From: Gnetum montanum
Lineage: Eukaryota > Streptophyta > Gnetopsida > Gnetales > Gnetaceae
Direction of reading: 5' to 3'
Length of the DNA: 64,000 nucleotides
Assembly (NCBI GenBank): GCA_015680685.1
Contig: MNCI01003700.1
Location: 119,106-183,105, forward strand
Notes under the pieces: generated by a model
What the model saw: the letters and a program-made list of their open reading frames with translations, nothing else
Told to the model about the DNA's origin: nothing
The model's database searches: none
Translations under genes and position numbers: made by a program
Shown: positions 22,900 to 33,296 of the stretch, in pieces
Numbering within the stretch: position 1 is the first letter of the stretch
Layout: each line of letters opens with the position of its first letter

Positions 22900-25165
22900 G
22901 TTTTGGTGGTATTTCTCCCTCCATAGGTGGAGTAGGAGGTAGCTGAGTTTGTGGTTGGTGAGTAGGTATGGCAGGAGAAGGTGACAGAGGATAGTAGAGA
23001 TGTGGGTTTTCCCCCCTTGGTGATGGAGACTATGTTCGGAAGTATTCCAGGGGGTAGTAATGACTTTGAAAAGTTGTGTGATTTGAAGAGTCTCACAGGG
23101 AGACTAGTTGTTGAACGTAGTACCCATAAGGATTTGGTTGTCAATAAGGGTACTACTACCTAGGAGGTGGCATCCCCCACGATTGTGGATGCTGCCATTG
23201 TTGAAAATATTCATAAGTTTGTGGCGGTGCTCCACTTGGATAATAACCCTATTACTGGTGGAACTACCTAGGATTTGCTTGTGGATAAGGCAATCTTCAG
23301 GGTGTTTGCCTTTTTGCTAAGTGAGGATTCAACGCATACACCCTAGACTCTTGTAGATGCAACACCATAGGAAAACATCCATTAGGATGTTCATATTGAC
23401 ATATGTCACACCTATCATCATCTTCTGTATTAGAGTTTGCAACCTATTCTACGACAGCAACTTTGCCCTTACCTTTATGGGAGGCATGTTTAGCTTCTTT
23501 TCTTCTATACCTATCTCGATCATTACTTCTCTCTTTGGACTCCTTTGTGATTTTTAGAACACTTTGAAATTTTTCATCCAAAGAGTCCCACATCTTGTCA
23601 ACGTTAGCCAAAATTTCAAAAGAAACTTTTTGTAGGGGCAAGGTTTTACGGTTCACTACTGCATCCAGTGGTGATTCTTTCTCTTCCTCACAAAATTGGA
23701 CTTCCCTCTTTCGAATGGAAGGGTCCCAATTATACTCTTCTACACTTTCCTTTTTTCTTAGTTTCCCCTCTTCTTTAGCCACTTGCTCAATTAGACGTTG
23801 CAGTTGATGGGTCCTTAGCTCCGATAGTCTTCCTTGAGTGTAAACACTAAGGGTCTTTCTTGTTTCAAAGCGGAGCCCATCTATGATATGAAGAAGTTGT
23901 TCCTGCTAAGAATAGCCATGACCAGGGCATCTATCTAACAATGAGTAATATTACTCATGGCTACATCCAAGGGTTCATGACCACCTTACTTTCATCCCTG
24001 GATTTGTTATCTTAGGTTAGACACTTTGGAGTAGGTTTGGTACTTGTCATTGAAGACTTCTAGCATTGTACTCCATCTCTTGATTGATTTTAGCTCCAAA
24101 GATTGGTACCAACTTTCTGCTTCTTTGATGAATGTGTGGGGGAACAACTTAATTTTTTACCAATCATTATCTATGTTCTATAGGGTGCAAGCATCATGAA
24201 ATGCTTGCAAGTGAGTTTGCGGATCACAATTATACCCCCCTTCAAATTTGGGGATGTTGTTCATGTCAAGGCACTTGATCCAACTATCTTTTAAATGCCT
24301 ACTAGGTATTTGAACTACCTCGGCTATGTTAAGCATACTTTGAGTAGCCAACAGTGGTTCATCCAAGTCATAGTCTTGCTGACGATCATGATGTTTATGA
24401 CGATTTCGACTGTCTCTCCTTTCTTGATAGTGAGACTCGCATGATTGGTCACACCTTTCCTCATGCTGTTCCTTTTGGCCCTTACAATCACCACCACCTC
24501 AATCCTTTCTACCATGATTGTGATCAGAATTAGAACCAGGTGAAGATAAAGTGGAGCGAGAGGATGGAGAAGAGGGAGCAGAGTTTCCATCACCCCATTG
24601 TCGATCGCCTCCTCTACTCTGATGATGGCCTCGATCTTCCTATCCATCTTTTTCTTTGCCATGATCTTTTTTGCGCGACTGCCCTTCATCCTAGGGCTCC
24701 CGATCGCTTGATTTGAATGATGGATTGAATGATTTGATGCATCAGAGGAGGTTCAGTTGAATGGAAATCATGGAAGAAAGGTTCCTCATCATTATGTGGG
24801 TCTTGCAAAAATAAGGGGTTACTGAACTATTTTCCCTTTATGTGCTCATGACATTTCACTTGTTGCCTATCCCGTACACGTTATGCCTTAGTTGGATGAT
24901 AGTCCTGGTAGTCATGGTCCTCCATGATGTATTCCACCCCATGGTCCTGAATGCCTAGTTTGGTAAGATTTTGAAATAGCATTCCAAGAACTAATTGATC
25001 AAGAGGTAATATGATATTACCCTCCATGTCCTGCCAGCATAGATGCTTATCCTAATGTAGGATTAAGGTGAAGTTGGGGGTATACTCATTTAGATGTGCG
25101 TATACCATCCAACATTCTTGTGGCACTGGTGGGTTGGATTCATCTCACCTGTGAGAAGAATACAT
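22900..25165 (-). pseudogene. gag: G2 Gag
   Basis: Likely start near 25165 (MYSSHR, compare MSSSHRTNN in G3). Gag core fragments: KFEGGYNCDPQTHLQAFHDA (near 24240), LLHIIDGLRFETRKTL (near 23895), then a K/E-rich stretch and a zinc knuckle CDICQYEHPNGC (about 23409-23374) with three rather than four residues before His. A Pro-rich tail follows. The 112-codon open stretch 23782-23444 is the best preserved part. Several stops and shifts. Confidence 0.8.
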
Positions 25166-25310
25166 TCTGGATGCTAGATAATCCACTAACTGGTGTGCCT
25201 TATTTCTTTACTTAAACTGCCTAGCATGCGTAGATTTCACTATCCTGGGTTTGTTCCAATGAAGTGAATGATAATCTTGCTAAGACAAGATAGTACATGT
25301 AAAACTAATA

Positions 25311-25329
25311 GTCCCCGACAATGATGCCA
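25311..25329 (-). other. G2 primer-binding site (Asp-tRNA type)
   Basis: Element sense TGGCATCATTGTCGGGGAC, one base inside the LTR. It resembles the Asp-tRNA complement TGGCGCCGTTGCCGGGGA used by Athila/Tat elements, with transition changes. Confidence 0.75.
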
Positions 25330-25330
25330 A

Positions 25331-26196
25331 TGATGAGTGACGAGGTACCCCTACATCTGACCATCCGAATCACGAGTGTTCACACGCAACTCGGTCGAAT
25401 TCCATAGACTGCAAGTGCTTACATACACCAAACTCTAGCCAACAAGACCTTATGTTAGAACGGTTGTTATCTTCCCAACCTCACTTGTGATGTTCTGCTG
25501 CAATAGTTAAGTGAGATTGAGGCAAATGATTTTTATTGGTTTTCTTTTTATCTTCTAAGGTCTAATTCTTGAATGGTAAGGAATGGAAAGTTGTGCAATC
25601 TAGAAATGTTCTACTCTATCTCTTAACTCTCCCTAGCATAAGCAACCGATCCCATCTTTCGTGCACATCCTAAGCATCCCCTAACCATTGTTGGGTTACT
25701 AGACATTAAGCGTCACTGGGTTACCAAGTGTTGGATTTATGTTTGAGATGGTCATACTTATGGTTCTTGCAAAATATAAAAGAGCAATAATAGTAAAGTG
25801 ATACAATGAAGACATAAGAAATTATTAAAGCATGAGAATATTAAACTATTTAAATGTTTAAATGATTAAACCCAAATGCTGCAAGGAATGCTTAAAAAGC
25901 TCGTCTTTATTGCTAGTCATGCCAATGGCCTCAGGTACATTAGTGCTCGAATAAAGAGCTATACACCTTTCTCACACCTACTGTGGGCACTTGGAAAATA
26001 TCCTAACTCTTATAGGAAAAAACTGCAATAGTTTCGCTACAACTACTCCAAAAGATGCCTAAGTGCAGTGGGTGCACACTTATTTATAACTAGAGACAGA
26101 CTCTGCGTAAACGAGGCCACGTTGATGCATGGAAGGATGTGTTGATGAGGCTCCATATATGTGGCCCAGTCGACGTAGTGACTGGACTCTTCATTA
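25331..26196 (-). repeat. G2 5' LTR
   Basis: Plus strand TGATGAGTGACGAGGTACCC ... GACTCTTCATTA. The final CA has become TA, but the 5-bp duplication GTGGC follows directly. TATA box at 26080-26090 (minus GTTATAAATAAG). Confidence 0.92.
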
Positions 26197-26453
26197 GTGG
26201 CTTAGATGGTTTAAACATATGCAAAGAAGATGAGAGAATGTGCCTATAAAAGAATATTGCTACATCACTATTTCACAAAAACTACCAAAATGATCACAAA
26301 AGACATGGGGAAAAAATAATTGAAGATGATTTGAAGAAACTACAAATAAACCAAAACCTAGCTCTTTGCAAAAGAAAATAGTGAAAAAGAACTCATGTAG
26401 CAAAACCCATTTTTATTGGGACAAGGATAAGATGTTGATGATGATGATATGAT
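26197..26453 (+). pseudogene. RTE-type LINE, fragment 3 of 3, with its 3' tail
   Basis: Directly after the G2 target site the frame continues LRWFKHMQRR, matching the LRWFGHVQRR signature of RTE elements, then KTWGK near 26310. The element ends in TTGATGATGATGATATGAT (about 26434-26453), the kind of short tandem-repeat tail seen at RTE 3' ends. Stops throughout. Confidence 0.82.
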
Positions 26454-27780
26454 TTAGTCATTCACACAAATTTATAGTTGTGCTTGCAAAAATTGACCTC
26501 CCTTTAGAATTGGTTGTAGTAACTCAAAGATTTTATGAGAAAGGGATTATAGAAATTACCTATAGTAATTCCAAGAAAAAGTTTCAATTCCAAAGCAAAA
26601 TTAGAGCAACTCATATATTATCTTTATTTCTACTTTCTTTAACCCATACAAAAATTAAAAACATTAACCTCATTGTATCTATATACCTTGAATAGAATAA
26701 GGTAATAATGTCATTATTTACACTCAAAATTGAATTGAGTTAAAACTTGTACAACTTTAATAGTGCAAATATGGGCCCTAAACAAAGAAGACAATGTATG
26801 AGTTGCTCTTGGGAAGTATGTTTAGACTTCAAGAAGGTTATGGAAATGAATGGGTATTATTAACTAATTACACAAATTTGATAACACAAAAACCTTCTTT
26901 AATGCTAACCATAACTAGATGCAAAAAAAAAAAAAACATGTTGTTTCATTAATTCTAATTCATCAAGTGGATGTAACCTCAATCATAGCCTTTTACAAAA
27001 GAGAATACAAACTTCCTTAGTACATCTTTAATGCCCCTACCAGTGAATGTGTATGCCTATGCACATCATATATGAGCATGCATGTACTTAGGGTTAGAAT
27101 TTCAAATTACTAGTGCGGAGTAGGTAGATGCTACCCACCTTTTAAAAAATGTCAAAATATGTTTACTTATTGTTAAAAAATATCATTGGGATTCAAACAA
27201 TTTAAAATTATTTATTATGAAAAGGTAAAATCAAAAATGCAAATTTACTATCATAAATATAATATACTATAAAAAATTATTATAAATAAAAATAATCATT
27301 AAATATATGGATATTAACCTATTCTATAATGAAATGAAATGAAGTTTTATTATGTTTGAAGATCTATAAGATATATTGAACAAATATTATATTTTCATAA
27401 AAAATAAAGATAGACTTATTTTCTTATTAAAATTTGATTTAGTTTAAAATTAAGTGATGTATTTTGAAATCTCAAAGTGTCATATTGACACCTTTTAAAA
27501 AATTTATAGTGTTTTTATAACCCTTCAGCATATTTTAGGCCAAAATCATAGAAAGATGCCTGAAAAGGTATCAAATTCCAACACTGTTTGCACTACAGAA
27601 AAAATTATGAAAAAATTTTAACACTTTCTACATAAGAATAACCATGATAGATGATGGCTATGTATGGGCTCACAGCATAGCATTCAAGATATACTAAAGA
27701 AATTTTTACGCTCTTCCTACTTTTACCCTTGAAACCTTGTTGAATAAAAAAACTGTATGATTCCGTGTATGCCTTATGTC
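26454..27780. other. AT-rich flank, nothing recognised
   Basis: No domain, terminal repeat or structured RNA seen. Contains a 14-A run (about 26923-26936) and very AT-rich DNA at 27130-27480. Small open frames here (for example 26480-26695) resemble no known family. Confidence 0.4.
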
Positions 27781-27805
27781 CTCTTTTGCTTCCGGTCCCT
27801 ATTTA

Positions 27806-27811
27806 CACGTG
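27806..27811. promoter_or_regulatory. G-box (CACGTG) upstream of the P450
   Basis: TTTACACGTGATCC lies about 440 bp before the P450 ATG, with a second ACGT core (GAGACGTGC) about 20 bp on. G-boxes bind bHLH and bZIP factors in plants. A single hexamer, so weak evidence. Confidence 0.3.
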
Positions 27812-27952
27812 ATCCGTAGATGAGACGTGCAAAGCACTGCTGTCAATTTCCCATGTTTCACACACAATTACGTACATAGTCAAAAATATCTTGTACACGC
27901 AGTTGGTCTGAACTGATTTCTGTGTATTTTTTCTATGATTATCCTTATGCAA

Positions 27953-28246
27953 TGGATTCGGTGGGCGATGATATTTTTGTGAACAGGGCCTGCAAGTGGA
28001 ATTGGTCTATTGGCTCTTGTTCCAAATGTCAAATCTCATGACCAAAGGTCCAATGATTTCGGGGTTACCGATGCGGACGGTCATTGTCGTGCAAATGATG
28101 ATGAAGTATCAGCACAGAAGTAAATTGCTACTCAAATACAGCATTCCCTCTCCAAGCGAAGATTGCTACGCAGGGACGCATCAAGTTCCATTTTTCGGAC
28201 GGAAGATTCAAGAGTATTAAGTTACTCAGCAACTAAGCAAGTACCC
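27953..28246 (+). other. P450 upstream/5'-UTR stretch with an exon-like segment
   Basis: Less AT-rich than its surroundings. One frame, opening after a possible acceptor GTGAACAG at 27987, reads GPASGIGLLALVPNVKSHDQ and runs hydrophilic to a stop (TAA at about 28122). It resembles the end of some other protein; I do not recognise which. Another frame holds a 74-codon uORF (27996-28220). It may be the P450 5' UTR, a remnant last exon of a vanished gene, or chance. Confidence 0.25.
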
Positions 28247-31200
28247 ATGGCCATAATTGAGCAAGTTTCAGTTTGGTTGTTCATAGTGATAGTGGTGGTA
28301 ATTGCCTTGGTATGGAAATGGGCAGCCCCAAGGTACCCTGGCAAGTTGCCACCGGGACCGGCAGGTATACCGGTGCTCGGCAACCTGCCCTTGTTCGCCG
28401 AAGCCCAAAGCAAAGGAGGCCAGCACAGAGCCCTGGCAGAGCTCGCCTTAACCTACGGAGACATCATGCACTTGCAACTAGGAAGGGTGTCAGCCGTGGT
28501 GGTCTCCTCGGTAGAGGTGGCACAGCTCTTCTTCAAGAAGCATGATGCTGCCTTCTCAAGCCGCCTTCCCATGACCGTGGCTGATATTTTGTTCTACGGC
28601 AGCCATAACGTTGGCTTTGCCCCCTATGGAGAGTACTGGAGGCAGAGCAAGAAACTGTGCATTGTGCACCTGCTCAGTACTCACAAGGTAGGTTCAAGCT
28701 CCTTTAAAGGCTCTTAGCTAAGATAGTCACTGATTCAAAATGATAGATGTTGAGTTTTTACCTATGCATCAAAAGAATTTGATTTGTGGAAGCAAGGAAT
28801 CGAGGATTCATGATTTTGAGGATTTGTGATTCTGAATGTGTTTGGGTAGATGCGTCTCAAGAAAAAATGGGGACGGGTTTGTAGCTGGGGACATGATAGA
28901 AAAAATTTAAATATATTACTTTTTTAAAAATTAAAACATTGTAGAATATAGAACAAGTACAATGTAAATCCAAAATATTGTTAATGCTTAATTTCACAGA
29001 AGATTGCAATATCACCATTACACTGAAGCAAGAAAATTTGCAAAGGTAGGGAGGGCATCAAATCCATTTCCTTATGAACCATAATCTGCCTAAACATATA
29101 ATTTTTGCAACAACCAAAATGACAGCAATAAAATGAAACCTTTTTGTTACTCCAACCTACCATCCCGAATCTCCGTAGGTTTTTACTCACCTAATCTCAA
29201 ACCAGTTTCATACTTGTTTTTAGAGTACATAAATATATATAAAATTGAAAGAGAAACTTTATTATATTTGAAGATCTTTAGAATTTATTGAAACAGAAAC
29301 TTCTTATAGACGAGCGAGTTTTAGTTACGCGTAGGAAACAAACGGTTTATCTGCAGATCTTTGAAATAAATAAAGCATCATGATAATGATGATACTAAAA
29401 TACCTGTATTTTTTTTTCAGGTAGAGTCCTACAAAGAGATAAGAGAGAGCGAGATGGACGCCATGGTCGAGGACCTGTGGCGCAACAGCACCCACGGAGC
29501 CATGGCAGTGGATCTCAGTACGGCGTTCCGGCAGATGCCATTTAATATTATCTGGCGCGCCCTTGCCGGGGACACATTTTCAGACTTTAACAAGCCTCTC
29601 ATGAAGCTTGTTTCTGAGATTTCAGACTGCGTTGCCATGCCTGTGATTGGGGATTTCATGCCAGCATTAAGCTTGCTAGATTTTCCTATTAAACGGCGCA
29701 TGAAGAGGATTTTCAGTGCTTATGATGCGTTTCTGCAGGATTTGCTGGACAGAGCCACCAAGGAAAAATCGCTCAGTGATGATTGCTTTGTGGGCCATCT
29801 CATGAACCTTGCTAGAAAGGATCCTTCTGTTACTCCCCAGGTCATCAAGGCCTTGATTCTTGTAAGTATTATTGCAAATTATGGTTTGTACCACAGTGAT
29901 CATTTTTTTCAAAGCTTAAAAATGATTTGATAATTGCAGTAACTTTTGAAAGTTATCACTGAGCCGCTTCGAGAAACACAAACTCAACAAAAGTTATCCT
30001 GTGCAAGCTACTCTTATGGTGGCAGTCAACGTAACAATGAGACCGTGGAAATCATTATCAACGTAATAATGAGTTGGAAATCAACGTAACAATGAGTGGT
30101 TAAGTGATCAGGTTTTTGGGTTGATAAACTCTACCTCACATGTTCATTTGAGAATGAGTCTAAATATCTGCACCTTCGTACAGGGTCTGACTTTGACTTT
30201 GATTCAGATGGTAGGAATTAAATAATTAAGCATAAGTTGTCCAAATTAAAGCAGAAATGGAGACCATTTCAAAACTAATAAGTAAACCATTTCAAAACTA
30301 ATAAGTAAACTAAGGCTGAAATTTTATTATAATATGGATATATATGCTATGAGTTTTGAAAACACTGTGTTTGATAACATTTAGATATGTTCTCATAATT
30401 TGCATTATTTAAAATAAGTTTTTTAATTTTAAAAAAGAATAATAAAAAGGTATTCTTATTTAAAATCTAAAAAATTATGAAACTGAAACTTTATTATGCC
30501 TAAGACTTAACATTTATTAGGCAAATATTACATATTTAAAATATGTGAATGCAAAGACTTGACCCTCCATGTATTTAGGGAAGGAAGTTCTTATTTTTTA
30601 TTTTTAAATAATAAAGTAGGAATGAAACGGTAAAATAAAGAATAATTTCAATATCATTTGTAAATTAAAGATAAATTTATTAGAATTTCTGATTTTTTAA
30701 TTATTTTGAAAATTTACATTGCAATTTAAATATCACTATGCAAATTTTCAAAAATAGCTGCCAAATCATGTGTATTCCATGCTATCAAGGGCCTCCCAAG
30801 CATTTCGGGATGCCTCCCTGGCATAAAAACGTATTTAACGGGAAAACACCGCGGGACCCAATTCATAATATTAATACAAAAATTATTTTATTTAAAATTC
30901 AAAAACAGTAAAACTATTAATTTTGACTGACAATGTTGAAAAGTCTTCCGTCTCAGGTTCATAATAGTCTAAATTTTGAAAAATGGGTTCTCTTCTTGAA
31001 ATTTAACTGGAAGCTCCTGTCCTGCTTTCTGTCTTAATAAAAGCTTTTCTCTGGAAGAAAAAAAAAGGATTATCTCAATTTTTTTTTTTGGTTTCATAGT
31101 AATCTCCAGAAACATGAACTTTAGACCAAGATTCTTTCCTCTTTTTCTCAAAACTCGTTCCTCTTTTTCTCAAGTTTTTGGAGTCTACGGCTTTCCTTTG

Positions 31201-31847
31201 TATCTGATGCCTTTCCTTTGTATCTGATGCAGGATATGTTCATTGGAGGCATAGAGACATTAGCATCCACTCTCGATTGGACCACAACGCTATTACTGAA
31301 GCACCCTGCATGCATTCAGAGGCTTCAGCAGGAGCTTGATCACATCGTAGGAATACATCGCCATGTCCAGGAAAGCGATATCCGGCAAATGAAATACCTG
31401 CACTGTGTATTGAAGGAATCCATGCGATTGTATCCTGTGGTTTCACTGGGAGTGATGCATTTCTCCACCGAAGAAGTCACTGTTCGTGGCTTTACTTTGC
31501 CGAAAGGCACCGTGTTGATGGTCAATTACTGGGCCCTGCACAGAGACCCTGCTGTGTGGGACAATCCTGAGCAATTCAGGCCAGAAAGATTCATGAACAA
31601 TGAAAAAACTACTGTGGACTTGTCTGGATTGTCTGATTTCACAAGTTTGCCATTTGGGGCTGGCAGGAGAGTCTGTCCGGGCATTCCTATGGCTATCTCC
31701 AATCTTTTGCTGGCCCTTGCAAAGCTGTTCCACACGTTTGAGTGGATGCCGCAGGGAGAGCTTGATATGGAAGAGAGACCAGGGCATGTTTTGAAGAGGA
31801 AGAATCCTCTCTTGGCTCTGCCAAAGCTCAGGGTTCACTATGATTGA
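28247..31847 (+). CDS. cytochrome P450 monooxygenase, CYP71 clan, three exons, 498 aa
   Basis: Membrane-bound haem monooxygenase of the endoplasmic reticulum that would use electrons from NADPH-P450 reductase. Exons 28247-28687, 29421-29861 and 31233-31847, all joined in phase 0 with GT...AG introns. The start is set by the N-terminal anchor (residues 7-24) followed by KLPPGPAGIPVLGN (34-47). Further landmarks: WRQSKK of helix C (131-136), I-helix GGIETL (299-304), E-S-M-R of the ExxR pair (356-359), FRPERF (409-414), and the haem loop FGAGRRVCPG (435-444) with Cys442 as ligand. Length is normal and no stop is seen. Single-intron genes are common in this clan; the extra intron after HLLSTHK is notable. 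Clan is clear; the family (for example CYP750/736/76-like) and substrate cannot be told. It stands alone between retroelements. Confidence 0.93.
28688..29420 (+). other. P450 intron 1 (733 bp)
   Basis: Donor AAG|GTAGGT and acceptor T-rich run then CAG|GTAGAG. Phase 0, between helix C and VESYKEIRESE. AT-rich; nothing else seen inside. Confidence 0.88.
29862..31232 (+). other. P450 intron 2 (1371 bp)
   Basis: Donor CTT|GTAAGT; acceptor TCTGATGCAG|GATATG, phase 0, just before the I-helix motif, where CYP71-clan genes usually carry their intron. Contains three copies of TCAACGTAAYAATGAG (30026-30096), two copies of TTCCTCTTTTTCTCAA (about 31136-31174), and an exact 20-bp tandem duplication at the acceptor (31191-31230). 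Confidence 0.9.
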
Positions 31848-31912
31848 GCTTGAACTATGAAATACTAGATGACCCTTCTTTGTTTTGGAGTAGAAATGAA
31901 AAGTGAGATGAG

Positions 31913-31918
31913 AATAAA
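31913..31918 (+). terminator. candidate poly(A) signal of the P450
   Basis: AATAAA 66 bp after the stop codon, followed by T-rich DNA. Good position, but a common hexamer. Confidence 0.45.
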
Positions 31919-32274
31919 TTGCATTTTGGTTTCTTAAACCCTTTGTTTGCAACTTGCTGCTTGTTTATAGAAGCTTTTTTTTTTTGGTGGAAGAAACAAT
32001 GAATGACTGTTTTATGATATGGTTAACTTGTAATTTTACTTATAAATTTTCTCTTTTTATTTAAGAAAAAATTATGGATTAAATTAACTGTTTCTTTTAA
32101 CATGATGTCTTTACAAAGAAAGTATGAAAGAAACTATGAAATGAAGATACATAATGAGATCTTTTCAATGATAAAAATTTTTGAGCAATAATAGTATGAA
32201 AACTTCAAGCTTGAAGCTTTCCAATAAAACCTTTTTGCTATTTAATTTTTACATATAGATAATGATAAGCTAAG
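31919..32274. other. intergenic, AT-rich
   Basis: No gene or repeat end recognised. Ends at the G3 LTR; the five bases before it are CTAAG, the expected left target copy. Confidence 0.5.
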
Positions 32275-33166
32275 TGATGAATCTATTTTGTCTGGCTTCG
32301 ATATTAGATATATCCAATATTGGAGCCCTAGTATTAGATACCCAATATTGGGGCCCAAGAAGCAATGTGAGATATTCGATATTACAGGATGCGTGCCAGC
32401 CTATATATATAGCGCTTGGGCACACAGTTTGGGAATAAGTTTTGTCATAGCCTAGTAGAGCTTTTGCAACTTCTTTTCTCCAGAGTTAGAATATTTTCGA
32501 GAGTGTCTATAATAGGAGTTATTGAGTGTATGGATCTTTATTCAAGCATTGTTGTACTAAGTATGGCAACGTGTGCGGTGATAAAGATGAGCTTTCTAAT
32601 AAATCTTTCATCACCTTGGCTAGATTATTTATTTTATTTATACATTTAATGTTTTATGCAATTTCATTTAATGCTTACAAGTAATTAAGCTAAAGTAAGC
32701 TAAGATAAGTTAGCTAAGTTAAATAGTAATTAATTAAGCACATAAGTACAACCACTTCAAAGATGCACATGATGCTTGGTAATCCTAGTAACACTTAACA
32801 TTTGGTAACCCAGCAGCGTTATATGTGTTTAGGAAGTGCATGGAAAGTGAGAGCAGATGTTTATGTTAGGATAGTTAGTTATTAATTAGTAATTAGATTA
32901 GTTAAATTGGTTCATAAATTGAGTTTCAACTTGTTATTAATCACAGAAGAATAAAATATAAAATAATAAATATCATGTGCCTTAATTGCACTTAACCATA
33001 CAACTAAGCTCCATAAGTGTAGTTGAGAAGACAATAATCATCACAATTAGATTTCATGTTCTAGAACCAATGTACTTAGAAACTTAAGGTCTATGGAATT
33101 CGACCAAATTGTGCGTGAACGTTTGTGATTCGTATGGTTAAGCATAGGGGTACTCACTGCTCATCA
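32275..33166 (+). repeat. G3 5' LTR
   Basis: TGATGAATC ... GCTCATCA, 892 bp, directly followed by the primer site. Related to the G4 LTRs read in the opposite direction (shared words such as ACCACTTC, GATTACCAAG and the terminal ATTCGTATGGTTAAGCATAGG). Confidence 0.85.
32295..32412 (+). promoter_or_regulatory. G3 U3 motif array plus TATA box
   Basis: Units of the GATATYYAATATTGG kind recur four times (32298-32390), then CCTATATATATAGCG (32400-32413). Same layout as the other elements, with the G3/G4 family's own motif. Confidence 0.55.
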
Positions 33167-33167
33167 T

Positions 33168-33187
33168 TGGTGCCATTGTTAGGGATG
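33168..33187 (+). other. G3 primer-binding site (Asp-tRNA type)
   Basis: TGGTGCCATTGTTAGGGATG one base after the LTR; compare TGGCGCCGTTGCCGGGGA. Confidence 0.72.
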
Positions 33188-33190
33188 ATA

Positions 33191-33220
33191 CTAGTTATCT
33201 AAATTAGTTATATTATACAT
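33191..33220 (+). other. conserved leader motif, possible dimer/packaging signal (G3)
   Basis: CTAGTTATCTAAATTAG then TTATATTATA. Nearly the same stretch follows the primer site in G4, G5 and G6. Confidence 0.35.
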
Positions 33221-33296
33221 GATTGTTGTAAATGCATCAACGATTTATGTTCTAGAAAATATTAATATTTTATTTTAAATCACACATGTTAAAACC

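Larger units (their letters stand above)
12940..26196 (-). mobile_element. G2: Athila/Tat-like Ty3/gypsy element with ORF3, about 13.3 kb
   Basis: Two related LTRs (883 and 866 bp) flanked by a perfect 5-bp target duplication GTGGC (12935-12939 and 26197-26201). Element order on the minus strand: LTR, Asp-tRNA-type primer site, gag, protease, RT, RNase H, integrase, a 2-kb noncoding stretch, a candidate internal promoter, ORF3, purine tract, LTR. The non-chromoviral integrase (ending PYKLVYKKLPKLPV), Asp-tRNA primer and extra ORF downstream of pol fit the Athila/Tat group. It sits in the LINE, whose frame continues on both sides. Coding parts are broken, but less than in G1. Confidence 0.93.

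Noticed and set aside
22981-23163. Plus-strand open frames across 22981-23320
   Set aside because: They lie opposite the G2 Gag tail and show no similarity to known proteins.
25311-25329. tRNA-like sequences next to LTRs
   Set aside because: They are about 18-nt primer-binding sites complementary to tRNA 3' ends, not tRNA genes.
28163-28246. Earlier in-frame ATG for the P450 at 28163
   Set aside because: It would add 28 residues before the membrane anchor. The ATG at 28247 gives a normal N-terminus and length.
31443-31952. 169-codon open frame on the minus strand over P450 exon 3
   Set aside because: It is antisense to the conserved P450 coding exon and resembles nothing; its openness follows from the codon use of the real gene.
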